Assembly: GCA_937952135.1 (NCBI GenBank)
Contig: CALFYL010000118.1
Coordinates: 1 to 9,338 of the forward strand
Length of the DNA: 9,338 nt
Direction of reading: 5' to 3'
DNA from: an uncultured Planctomycetia bacterium
GTDB lineage: Bacteria > Planctomycetota > UBA1135 > GCA-002686595
The notes under the pieces were generated by a model. That model did no database searches and was not told the DNA's origin. It saw only the letters and a program-made list of their open reading frames with translations. The translations under genes and the position numbers were made by a program. This document shows positions 1-6,094 of this stretch, piece after piece; position 1 is the stretch's first letter; the number at the start of each line of letters is the position of its first letter.

Positions 1-376
1 CGCCGTCGGGCGCGTCGAGCGCGAGGCGCCACGTGCGAGCCGACGGACCCACGGGGGGCGCCTCGAGAACTTGCGCCACGCCTTCGAGTTCCTCGACTTC
101 GCGTCGCAGCTTCGCGAGCGCGCCGAGCTCGGACTCGGTCAGCGCACCTTGGCCGAGCGGCAGCGCCTGGAAGACGACGAGCAACTCCTCGTCGCGGCCG
201 AAATGGGCGACACGCCGTTCGAGCGCGAGCGCGTCGGGAGTTCCGGGGGCCTTCAGCGCGCGGTTCTCGACGTCGATCGGCAGCGACGCGCCGGCCCAGC
301 CGAGCGCGAGCGCCGGCGCCAGCAGGCACAGAAGCAGAGCCAGCGCGCGAAGCCGCGTTCGAGGAGGAGGGACCAC
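1..376 (-). CDS. RND-superfamily (MMPL-type) exporter, N-terminal part, cut by the window edge
   Basis: The reading frame is open on the minus strand from a TAG at 485-487 to the left edge. From the GTG at 374-376 it gives 125 residues: a short Arg-containing start, a hydrophobic Leu/Ala segment at about residues 9-28 (LALLLCLLAPALAL), then a periplasmic stretch. That stretch reads 'IDVENRAL', then 'HFGRDEELLVVFQ', then 'LTESELGALAKLRREVEELEG' ending in 'VAQVLEAP'. This order (first membrane helix, acidic 'D..N.AL' segment, 'FG.DE.LLV', then 'L..L...LE.L.GV..V.S/E.P') is the typical beginning of RND/MMPL exporters of the HAE3 type, which move lipids or hydrophobic molecules across the inner membrane. 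Only the first helix and part of the first periplasmic domain are present. GTG at 416-418 or 431-433 are alternative starts; GTG 376 puts the helix closest to the N-terminus, but no clear ribosome binding site decides. It is divergent from the lipid operon. Substrate unknown. Confidence 0.68.
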   Translation of the reverse strand, partial: MVPPPRTRLRALALLLCLLAPALALGWAGASLPIDVENRALKAPGTPDALALERRVAHFGRDEELLVVFQALPLGQGALTESELGALAKLRREVEELEGVAQVLEAPPVGPSARTWRLALDAPDG

Positions 377-459
377 GTTCGCGGCTACGCACAGCGCATG
401 CCGCGTCGCCGAGCGCACTTTGGGGCGTCGCACGCGGCGTGAGCGGCGGGCACCAGGGA

Positions 460-495
460 CGAAATCGACAATGCGCTGAAAGTTCTACAAGCGCG
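460..495. promoter_or_regulatory. Probable divergent promoter region (AT-richer island)
   Basis: The 166 bases between the exporter and the YceI gene hold no gene. Bases 460-495 are clearly richer in A and T than the surroundings. On the minus strand a TAGAAC hexamer lies at 482-487, identical to the -10 candidate at 8341-8346, but no good -35 sits 16-18 bases upstream of it. On the plus strand TCGACA at 465-470 and TACAAG at 486-491 are 15 bases apart, a poor fit. The location suggests promoters for both directions; the exact elements are uncertain. Confidence 0.3.
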
Positions 496-542
496 TCGAG
501 GCTCGAAGGGACGCTGGGACAACCGGCGCGGAGCGAAATCGC

Positions 543-1850
543 GTGGCGCGGCGCTTGCGTTGGCGCTGCTTCATGGCAGGAAACTGGTTGTCGGTCGTGG
601 GCGCGGCGGCGCTCGTCGCGTGCGGAGCGGCGGGCGTCGCGGCGCTCGTGCTCGTTCCTGAGCGCGTCACGTTGGTGCTCGCCGAAGAGTCTGGCGATGC
701 GGCGCGCGGTCCCGATCCAAGCGAAGTGCTGCGCGCGGATGTCGCGGCGCTGCGCGAGGATCTCGGCGCCTTGAGCGCGGCGCTCGGGCCGCAGCTGCAG
801 CAACTGCACGACTCGCTGGACGCCGCGGACACGCAGCGCAGCGATTCGCTTCGCGAAGGTGCTCAGCGCTTGCACGAGAGCTTGGCGGCGCTCGACGGGC
901 GCGTCGCGAAGTTGGAGTTGGGCGTCCAGAGCGCGGACGCGGAGCAGCGGCGCGCCGCGGTGCGCGTCGAGCAAGCGCTCGCAGAATTGCGCGAGCAAGC
1001 GCTCGCGGAAATGCGCGAGCACGCGCTCGCGGAGTCGCAGCGCGAGTCCGAGCCGGTGGAGGTTCCTTCGACAGCCAGCGTGGACGTCGCTGCGGCCGGC
1101 TCGGAGGTCGGTGCGCTGGGCGCCATCGCCCTCGAAACCGGCGCCGTGGCGGCGGAAACGCTCGCGCCCGAAAGCGTGCCGGTCAAGACGGCCCCCGTCG
1201 CAGTCGCGGCCCCCGAAACCGCCGTGGAAACGCCGCCCAAGCGCAGCTTCCTCTCCTTCTCGCTTCCGTCGCAGAAGTTCTCGTTCCAGGGCCGCCAGCG
1301 GCTCGCCGTCGTGCCGAGCCTCTCGCGCGTCGGTTTCGACGCCAAGAGCACGCTGCACGACTTCAGCGGGGTGACTCAGAAGGTGGAGGGCGAACTCGAA
1401 GTCGACCTCGCGGCGCCGCAGAGCGAGTGCAGAGGCGCGGTGCGCGTCGAAGCCAAGACGCTCGACACCGGCATGGCGGACCGCGACAAGGGCCTGCGCG
1501 AGCTGCTCGAGGTCGAGAAGCACGCACAGCTCAGCTTCGCGTGGACTTCGTTCCGCGACGCGAGGGTCGACCTCGCCGGGGAACGCGTCACCGGAGTCGC
1601 GGTGGGCAAGTTGTCGATCAAGGGTGTCGAGCGCGAAGTGGCGATGCCCGTGCGCGTGAGCGTCGACGCGAGCAAGCGCGTCTCGATCGACGGCGAGCTG
1701 GGGATCAAGCTGCGCGACTTCGGGCTCGAGCCGCCGAGCCAGCTCGGCGTGATCAGCGTCGGGAACGAAGTGAAGGTGTGGATCGCGTTGCGCGCTCGCT
1801 CGCTCGGAGCGAGCTCCCCGTCGAAGTCGGAGGGCGGCGATGGTCGCTAG
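543..1850 (+). CDS. Membrane-anchored coiled-coil protein with C-terminal YceI domain
   Basis: A 435-residue protein in four parts. Residues 1-37 hold Arg-rich residues and a hydrophobic segment (about 15-37) that acts as a signal anchor or signal peptide. Residues about 60-168 are charged and Leu/Ala/Glu/Arg-rich, consistent with a coiled coil, and end in three 8-residue repeats. Residues 170-235 are an Ala/Pro/Glu/Val-rich linker. Residues about 253-417 form a YceI-type lipocalin-like domain: 'SRVGFDAKSTLHDFSG' at its start, 'LDTGMADRDKGLRELLEVEK' in the middle, 'GKLSIKGVEREVAMPV' and a final beta strand ('KVWIAL'). YceI-family proteins bind polyisoprenoid or amphiphilic lipids in a beta-barrel and are usually about 190 residues with only a signal peptide, so the long N-terminal anchor and coiled coil are unusual. 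It heads the coupled operon, suggesting it holds the lipid product or an intermediate in the periplasm (inference). GTG 543 is used with a weak GGAG upstream; ATG 573 (residue 11) is a credible alternative. Confidence 0.85.
   Translation: MARRLRWRCFMAGNWLSVVGAAALVACGAAGVAALVLVPERVTLVLAEESGDAARGPDPSEVLRADVAALREDLGALSAALGPQLQQLHDSLDAADTQRSDSLREGAQRLHESLAALDGRVAKLELGVQSADAEQRRAAVRVEQALAELREQALAEMREHALAESQRESEPVEVPSTASVDVAAAGSEVGALGAIALETGAVAAETLAPESVPVKTAPVAVAAPETAVETPPKRSFLSFSLPSQKFSFQGRQRLAVVPSLSRVGFDAKSTLHDFSGVTQKVEGELEVDLAAPQSECRGAVRVEAKTLDTGMADRDKGLRELLEVEKHAQLSFAWTSFRDARVDLAGERVTGVAVGKLSIKGVEREVAMPVRVSVDASKRVSIDGELGIKLRDFGLEPPSQLGVISVGNEVKVWIALRARSLGASSPSKSEGGDGR
969..1040 (+). repeat. Three tandem 24-base in-frame repeats (8-residue coiled-coil units)
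   Basis: Three consecutive 24-base units (969-992, 993-1016, 1017-1040) encode EQALAELR, EQALAEMR and EHALAESQ, residues 143-166 of the YceI protein. Units 1 and 2 differ only at a few bases. The unit is eight residues rather than a heptad, so it probably reflects recent local duplication inside the coiled coil. Confidence 0.8.
1829..1833 (+). promoter_or_regulatory. Ribosome binding site (GGAGG) for the lipoprotein gene
   Basis: A perfect GGAGG lies inside the end of the YceI gene, six bases before the ATG at 1840. It is the clearest Shine-Dalgarno sequence in the window. It supports ATG 1840 as the start and so the 11-base overlap with the preceding gene. Confidence 0.7.
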
Positions 1851-2277
1851 TTCCAAGTGCCTCCTGCTCGCGGGCCTCTGCGGCGGTTGCATTGCGCCGA
1901 GTGTCGTCGACAGCGCGGGCCGCGCCGTCGAGCTCGCCCCGGCGCCGACGAACTGGGCCCCGGCTCGAGCCGAGCAGCTCGACGGGCTGTTCGAGTCGCT
2001 CTCGATCGAGGGCGAAGCCGCGGCGTCGCTGTGGCGCGTTCACTACCACTTCGTCCGCACCAGCACCGAGGCGCCGGTGGGGACCTACAGCGGCGCGGCG
2101 CTCGTGATCGGCGGCGCGAGTCCGCAGTTCCAAACGCTCAGCGGCGAATGGAGCCTGTCGAACGGGCGGCTCGAGTTCTCCGACGGCTCGGGCGCGCAGG
2201 TCTTCGCGAGCGGCGAGTGGCTCAAACTCGCGAGCGACGGCGGCGTGGTCGTGTTTCGAAAGGCGGCGATCCAATGA
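1840..2277 (+). CDS. Small probable lipoprotein, unknown function
   Basis: A 145-residue protein with a short lysine-containing N-terminus, a hydrophobic stretch and a Cys-Gly-Gly-Cys at residues 14-17. Cys17 is the likely lipidated residue, although the lipobox is imperfect: Cys rather than Leu is at position -3. The mature part starts with a Pro/Ala-rich spacer and then alternating polar and hydrophobic segments that look like beta strands ('GTYSGAALVIGG', 'FQTLSGEWSLSNGRLEFSDG', 'GGVVVFRK'). I do not recognise a family; the strand and turn pattern could be a small lipocalin-like barrel, but this is a guess. It overlaps the YceI gene by 11 bases and the methyltransferase by 4 (ATGA), so it is translated as part of the lipid operon. 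Envelope location and possible carriage of the product are inferences. Confidence 0.72.
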   Translation: MVASSKCLLLAGLCGGCIAPSVVDSAGRAVELAPAPTNWAPARAEQLDGLFESLSIEGEAAASLWRVHYHFVRTSTEAPVGTYSGAALVIGGASPQFQTLSGEWSLSNGRLEFSDGSGAQVFASGEWLKLASDGGVVVFRKAAIQ

Positions 2278-2999
2278 CGCTCTCCACCGAGAGATCCGTC
2301 GGCGCCAATGACTTGGGGCTCTACGAGAGCCACGCCGCCGACTGGTGGGACGCAAACTCCGCGACGTTTCGCTCGCTCCACGGAGTCAACGAGCACCGGC
2401 TGCGCGTGTTGCGCGAGTGGATCGGAGTCGAGCTCGCGGGGCGGGTCGTCGTCGATCTGGGCTGCGGCGGCGGTCTGCTCGCCAAGCCGCTCGCCGAGGC
2501 CGGAGCGCGCGTTTTCGGCTGCGATTTGAGCCTCGGGAGTCTTGCGCAGGCGCGCAAGCACGTGAAAGGCGTGTTCGTCAACGCGGATGCGCTGCGCACG
2601 CCGCTGGTCGCCGAGTGCGCGGACATCGTGCTGCTGGCCGACGTGCTCGAGCACGTCGAGAGCCCCGCGGAGGCGCTCCGCGAAGCCTCTCGACTGCTCC
2701 GCCCCGGCGGCGTGGTGTTCGTGAACACGCTCAACCGCACCTACCGCTCGCGCATGCTCGCCGTGCGACTGGCCGAGGGGGTCCGCCTCGTTCCGCGCGG
2801 CACGCACGACGCCCGGCTGTTCGTGCGGCCCGACGACCTCGCGCGCGCCGCATGGCGCAGCGGCCTGGTGCTCGAAGCTCTGCAGGGCGAGTCGATCAAC
2901 GTGCTGAAGACCTTGCGCACGTGGGCGGTTTCGCTGCGGCCGAGCGGCGACCTGTCGGTCGGCTACAGCGCGCTGCTCCGCAAGCCGGTGAATTCTTGA
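2274..2999 (+). CDS. UbiG-like SAM-dependent methyltransferase
   Basis: A 241-residue class I SAM methyltransferase. Motif I is VVVDLGCGGG at residues 58-67, the acidic residue after strand 2 is Asp84 ('FGCDLS'), and 'LADVLEHVESP' (121-131) and 'LLRPGGVVFVNTLNRT' (141-156) are the later motifs. Outside the core it resembles UbiG specifically: the N-terminal 'ADWWDANS...LHGVNEHRL' matches the UbiG 'WWD..G....LH..N..R' signature, and 'NRTYRS' plus 'VPRGTHDARLFVRPDDL' match the UbiG C-terminal half. UbiG O-methylates hydroxyls on polyprenyl-phenol rings in ubiquinone synthesis. No other ubiquinone genes are nearby; its partner is a type III polyketide synthase, so the likely substrate is a hydroxyl on an alkylresorcinol or related phenolic lipid (inference). 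ATG 2274 overlaps the lipoprotein stop by 4 bases, with AAAGG about 10 bases upstream. Confidence 0.88.
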   Translation: MTLSTERSVGANDLGLYESHAADWWDANSATFRSLHGVNEHRLRVLREWIGVELAGRVVVDLGCGGGLLAKPLAEAGARVFGCDLSLGSLAQARKHVKGVFVNADALRTPLVAECADIVLLADVLEHVESPAEALREASRLLRPGGVVFVNTLNRTYRSRMLAVRLAEGVRLVPRGTHDARLFVRPDDLARAAWRSGLVLEALQGESINVLKTLRTWAVSLRPSGDLSVGYSALLRKPVNS

Positions 3000-3733
3000 G
3001 TCGAAGGCGCCAAGTCGTCACCGCGCTCACCTGGGGCGTCGTGAACCACGGCTTGTTCGCCGTGGCGATCGCCGCGATGCTCGCGGCGCTCTACAGCGGT
3101 CTGACGACGGGCGGCGGTACGCTCGCGGGCGGACGCGCCTGGGTCGCGAACGTGCTGCTGATCGTCCAGTTTCCGCTGCTGCACTCGTTCCTCCTCTCGT
3201 CGGCGGGCCGGCCCTGGTTGGAGCGCCTCGCGCCGCGCGGCGTGGCCCGCGGTCTCGGCCCCACGACGTTCACGATCGTCTCGAGCCTTCAAGTGCTCGC
3301 GACCTTTGCGCTGTGGTCGCCGAGTGGAATCGTGTTGTGGGAGGCCCACGGCGCCGCGCTCTGGGCGATGCGCGCCGTTTTCGCGGCGAGCTGGCTCTTG
3401 CTCGTCGTCGCGTTGACGCACGCCGGCCTGCACATCCAAACCGGAGCGGTAGGTTGGTGGAGCGTCTTTCGCGGCCGCAAACCGAGCTTCGGCGACTTCC
3501 CGACCCACGGTTGGTTTCGCCTCTGCCGCCAACCCGTCTATCTGTGTTTCGCACTCACTTTGTGGGCCGGCCCGGTCTACACGCTCGACCGCGTCGTCCT
3601 CGGTCTGGCGTGGTCGGCCTATTGCTTCGCCGCGCCGATGCACAAAGAACGTCGCTATCTGTCCTACTACGGTGAACGCTTCGCGCACTACCGCGCCGAA
3701 GTTCCGTACATCCTTCCGCGCCTCAAGTCATGA
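2996..3733 (+). CDS. Integral membrane methyltransferase of the NnrU/MddA/isoprenylcysteine methyltransferase type
   Basis: A 245-residue membrane protein with about five hydrophobic segments (roughly residues 8-36, 50-68, 92-115, 120-142, 182-212). The layout follows the MddA/NnrU branch of the isoprenylcysteine carboxyl methyltransferase fold: 'LLHSFLLSSAGRPWLERL' (61-78), 'LATFALWSP' (101-109), 'GWFRLCRQPVYLCFALTLWAGP' in part at 172-193, and the C-terminal 'KERRYLSYYGERFAHY' (217-232) followed by 'VPYILPRL'. The C-terminal block is the SAM-binding and active-site end in this fold. The family 'RHP.Y' is here RQP.Y (residues 178-182), a notable change. Relatives beside type III polyketide synthases (SrsB of Streptomyces griseus, BpsB of Bacillus) O-methylate alkylresorcinols or alkylpyrones, the most likely role here. 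I chose TTG 2996 because it gives a 4-base TTGA overlap with the previous stop, repeating the coupling of the neighbouring junctions; GTG near 3041 is a shorter alternative. Confidence 0.82.
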   Translation: MSRRRQVVTALTWGVVNHGLFAVAIAAMLAALYSGLTTGGGTLAGGRAWVANVLLIVQFPLLHSFLLSSAGRPWLERLAPRGVARGLGPTTFTIVSSLQVLATFALWSPSGIVLWEAHGAALWAMRAVFAASWLLLVVALTHAGLHIQTGAVGWWSVFRGRKPSFGDFPTHGWFRLCRQPVYLCFALTLWAGPVYTLDRVVLGLAWSAYCFAAPMHKERRYLSYYGERFAHYRAEVPYILPRLKS

Positions 3734-4779
3734 AAATCGCCGCCGTCGCCAGCGCCTTCCCCGAACACGTCTATTCGCAGGCCGAGGTCGTCGGGACGCT
3801 CGAGCGCGCGTGGAAGGGGCACCCTTCCGTCGTTTCGCGCCTCGATTCACTTCTGCGTGCGTGCGGCGTCGAGACGCGCCATTTCGCGCTGCCCCTGGAG
3901 CAGTACGAGCGAATCGAGAGCTTCGGTGAGTTCAATGACGCCTGGATCCGCACGGCGCTGCAGATCGGCGAACAAGCGGTGACCAAGGCGCTCGCGCGAG
4001 CGGGCCTGAAGCCGAAGGACGTCGACGCGATCCTGTTCACGACCGTGACCGGGCTGGCCTCGCCTTCGATCGATGCGCGCCTGTGCAACAAGCTCGGCTT
4101 TCGCACCGACATCAAACGCATGCCGCTCTTCGGACTCGGCTGCGTGGCGGGCGCGTCGGCGTTGTCGCGCGCGGCGGACTTCGTGCGCGGCAGCCCCGAA
4201 GCGGTCGTGCTCGTGCTTTCGATCGAACTGTGCTCGCTCACCTGGCAGAAGCGCGACACGTCGCTCGCGCACGTCATTTCGAGCGGACTGTTCGGCGACG
4301 GTGCGGCCTGCGCGGTGGTCGTCGGCGCCAAGCGCGATGCGCGCGGCCCGCGGATCGTCGACACGCGTTCGGTGTTCTATCCCGACACGGAAGACGTGAT
4401 GGGCTGGAAGATCTCGGAGCACGGCTTCTCGATCGTGCTCTCGCCCCAGGTGCCGGTCGTCGCGCGCGAACGCCTCGGACCCGACGCCGATGCGTTCTTG
4501 AAGGAGCACGGGCTCACGCGGGCGGACATCGGCTTCTGGGTGTGCCACCCGGGCGGTCCGAAGGTGCTCTCGGCGGCGGGCGAATCGCTCGGCGTGGGCG
4601 ACGCGGAACTCGGGCTCGCCTGGGACAGTCTGCGCCGCTACGGCAATCTGTCGAGCGCGTCGGTGCTGCTCATTCTCGAACGCACCCTCGAGGAGCGCCC
4701 GCCGAGCCGCGGGTCGCGCGGCTTGATGCTCGCGATGGGCCCGGGATTCTGCGCCGAGTACTTGCTGCTCGAAGGCTGA
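3730..4779 (+). CDS. Type III polyketide synthase (chalcone/alkylresorcinol/alkylpyrone synthase family)
   Basis: A 349-residue thiolase-fold enzyme of normal length for bacterial type III synthases. The catalytic triad is visible: Cys138 in 'LFGLGCVAGASAL', His273 in 'WVCHPGGPKVL' and Asn306 in 'LRRYGNLSSASVL'. 'TTVTGLASPSIDARL' (104-118) and 'SSGLFGDGAACAVVVG' (184-199) are further family blocks, and the C-terminal glycine loop is 'AMGPGFCAE' in place of the plant GFGPG. The enzyme condenses an acyl starter with malonyl-CoA and cyclises the chain. With a long-chain fatty starter this gives alkylpyrones or alkylresorcinols; the product cannot be told from sequence alone, but the lipid-type neighbours favour a long-chain starter. 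ATG 3730 overlaps the methyltransferase stop by 4 bases. It is the last gene of the operon, followed by a hairpin. Confidence 0.93.
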   Translation: MKIAAVASAFPEHVYSQAEVVGTLERAWKGHPSVVSRLDSLLRACGVETRHFALPLEQYERIESFGEFNDAWIRTALQIGEQAVTKALARAGLKPKDVDAILFTTVTGLASPSIDARLCNKLGFRTDIKRMPLFGLGCVAGASALSRAADFVRGSPEAVVLVLSIELCSLTWQKRDTSLAHVISSGLFGDGAACAVVVGAKRDARGPRIVDTRSVFYPDTEDVMGWKISEHGFSIVLSPQVPVVARERLGPDADAFLKEHGLTRADIGFWVCHPGGPKVLSAAGESLGVGDAELGLAWDSLRRYGNLSSASVLLILERTLEERPPSRGSRGLMLAMGPGFCAEYLLLEG

Positions 4780-4798
4780 GGCGAAGGCCTGGCGCGAG

Positions 4799-4824
4799 CG
4801 ACGGGCGCGACTCCCGCCGCGTCG
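4799..4824. terminator. GC-rich hairpin between convergent genes, possible bidirectional terminator
   Basis: CGACG (4799-4803) and GGCG (4804-4807) pair with CGCC (4815-4818) and CGTCG (4820-4824), giving a 9-base-pair stem with one bulged G at 4819 and a 7-base loop. It fills most of the 47-base gap between two convergent stops (4779 plus, 4827 minus). No T-run follows on either strand, so it is not a classic intrinsic terminator. In DNA this GC-rich, chance stems are common. Confidence 0.38.
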
Positions 4825-4826
4825 AG

Positions 4827-5801
4827 CTACGAATCGTCCTGCGCGTCCGTGCGCGGCGGTCGGAGGCGGCCGGGGAAGCGTTCGAGGCGCGCGATGTCTT
4901 CCGCGCTCAAGGGTCCGCGCGGCGCGCGGTCGAGCGTCGGAATCTCGGGGCGCCGCGCGCCGCTCGGATCGTCCGAGACCGACGGTGCGGACGGCGGCGG
5001 GGGAGGCGGCGAAGGTTCCGCGTCGCGAGCTCCGGCGTGCGCGCCGCCTTCGGCGCCGTAGGGCGGACGGAACCCGAAGGCCGCAAAGCGCGGATCGGAG
5101 TGCGCGCGGCGCAGTCGCACGCTCAACAGCTCGCGCGCACCGGCGAGCCAGAGGAAGACGCCGAGCAGCGGGAACCAGTAGGTCGCCGGCCACTCCAGGA
5201 TCCAGCCGAGCACCCCGACGCCGATCATCGCGAAGGCGAACATGCGGCCGACGTAGACGGCGACCGTGGTCGCGCGCACCCAGTCGACGACGTTCGCGAG
5301 GAGGGCGCGCAGCACGCGGCCGCCGTCCATCGGGAACGCGGGCACGAGGTTGAACACGCCCATGGCCAGGTTGAGGAGCGTGAACACCGAGGCCATCTCG
5401 AACGCCGACCACGCGCCCTCGGAGAGCGGCTGCAACGCCTGGACGAAGGCGAGCGCGAGCATCGCCGCGCCGCCGACGGCGGCGAGCACGAAGTTGACGA
5501 GCGGACCGGCGATCGCGACCCAGAACTCGACCTTGGGGCGCTCGGGGATGTGGTCCATCCGCGCCATGCCGCCCAGCGGCCAGAGCGTGATGTCGAGCGT
5601 GCGGATGTTGAACTGGCGCGCCATCAAGCTGTGGCCGAGCTCGTGGAGCAACACGATGCCGAACAGCACGAGGAAGCCGACGAGCACCGCCATCGGCTCT
5701 CCGTCGACGAGGAGCGGGAGCAACAGGAGCATCCCGAGCCACATCCAGTGGACGCGGACGGTGATGCCGAAGAGACGGCCGACGGGGATCGAACCAAACA
5801 C
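4827..5801 (-). CDS. M50-family (site-2-type) intramembrane zinc metalloprotease
   Basis: From GTG 5801 this is a 324-residue membrane protease. The start 'MFGSIPVGRLFGITVRVHW' matches the usual N-terminus of bacterial M50B proteins. HELGH at residues 53-57 supplies His53, Glu54 and His57, and Asp159 in 'NLVPAFPMDGGR' (151-162) is the third zinc ligand. 'LWPLGGMARM' (73-82), 'IAGPLVNF' (97-104) and further hydrophobic segments up to about residue 222 complete the core. Many relatives carry C-terminal CBS domains; here a cytosolic Pro/Ala/Ser-rich tail with a run of six or more prolines (about 264-270) replaces them. Such proteases cut membrane-bound substrates, often anti-sigma factors, in regulated proteolysis; the substrate is unknown. 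The frame extends upstream to TTG 5984, but that part is Arg-rich, non-homologous in style, and partly covers the promoter, so GTG 5801 is preferred although it lacks a Shine-Dalgarno. It converges on the lipid operon. Confidence 0.88.
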   Translation of the reverse strand: MFGSIPVGRLFGITVRVHWMWLGMLLLLPLLVDGEPMAVLVGFLVLFGIVLLHELGHSLMARQFNIRTLDITLWPLGGMARMDHIPERPKVEFWVAIAGPLVNFVLAAVGGAAMLALAFVQALQPLSEGAWSAFEMASVFTLLNLAMGVFNLVPAFPMDGGRVLRALLANVVDWVRATTVAVYVGRMFAFAMIGVGVLGWILEWPATYWFPLLGVFLWLAGARELLSVRLRRAHSDPRFAAFGFRPPYGAEGGAHAGARDAEPSPPPPPPSAPSVSDDPSGARRPEIPTLDRAPRGPLSAEDIARLERFPGRLRPPRTDAQDDS

Positions 5802-5844
5802 GTGGCGGTGCGGTGGTGAGGCGAGGGTGGAGCGGAAGGCGCCG

Positions 5845-5896
5845 CGGAGCGAGGTGAGGGCGCGAAGCGAAGTGAGGGCGCGGAGCGGACGAGGCG
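5845..5896. repeat. 18-base tandem repeat, about 2.9 copies, in the leader of the protease gene
   Basis: Units at 5845-5862 and 5863-5880 differ at two bases; the second reads cgaagcgaagtgagggcg. A third, degraded unit starts at 5881 (cggagcggacgaggcg). Read on the minus strand in the frame of the protease, the units would encode repeats of LRALTS, but this lies upstream of the chosen start. The repeat sits between the promoter at 5956-5984 and GTG 5801, thus inside the presumed 5' untranslated leader. Confidence 0.75.
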
Positions 5897-5955
5897 CGTG
5901 CGTCGGATGCGAGGCGGCGCGAACGTGGCGCCGCGATCCAACCGTCCGAACGCAC

Positions 5956-5984
5956 AAGCTAGGCCCGATGGAGCAGGCGCACAA
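5956..5984 (-). promoter_or_regulatory. Sigma-70-like promoter for the M50 protease gene
   Basis: On the minus strand TTGTGC (5979-5984) is followed after exactly 17 bases by TAGCTT (5956-5961). These resemble the -35 and -10 consensus in an otherwise GC-rich gap. Transcription would begin near 5949, leaving a leader of about 150 bases before GTG 5801 that contains the tandem repeat. Confidence 0.45.
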
Positions 5985-6005
5985 CCGAAGCGCGGCCCAA
6001 TCGAA

Positions 6006-6027
6006 GGCCCGGCGCTGCGGCCGGGCC
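6006..6027. repeat. Perfect inverted repeat in the divergent gap before the AOR gene
   Basis: GGCCCGGC (6006-6013) pairs perfectly with GCCGGGCC (6020-6027) around a 6-base loop. It lies about 68 bases before the AOR-family start and outside the protease promoter. It could be an operator for a dimeric regulator or a leader hairpin, or may be chance in GC-rich DNA. I see no convincing promoter for the AOR gene in 6028-6094; TACGCT at 6038-6043 is a weak -10 candidate without a -35. Confidence 0.35.
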
Positions 6028-6094
6028 CGGCACGGACTACGCTGCGGGCTCGCACGCGTTACGCACAGGCAGCGGACAAAGCGCGGGCGACAAC

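Noticed and set aside
71..442. Plus-strand frames in the first 480 bases
   Set aside because: They are antisense to the exporter N-terminus, which has the expected signal-anchor helix and periplasmic motifs; the plus-strand products are Arg/Gln-rich without features.
4083..5819. A 578-codon plus-strand open frame over the PKS end and the protease
   Set aside because: Shadow of real genes in GC-rich DNA; charged low-complexity product, no motifs.
3847..5955. A 702-codon minus-strand open frame over the PKS and protease genes
   Set aside because: It is antisense to the PKS and in a different frame from the protease; the sequence is a low-complexity Arg/Ala/His/Pro string with no family features.
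5802..5984. N-terminal extension of the M50 protease to TTG 5984
   Set aside because: The extension is Arg/Ser/Pro-rich, made partly of the 18-base repeat, and would start inside the predicted -35. Family N-termini begin at the residue encoded by GTG 5801.
6001..6094. Molybdenum/tungsten cofactor riboswitch before the AOR gene
   Set aside because: Considered because of the gene, but the gap holds only one simple stem and not the multi-helix layout of the Moco RNA motif.
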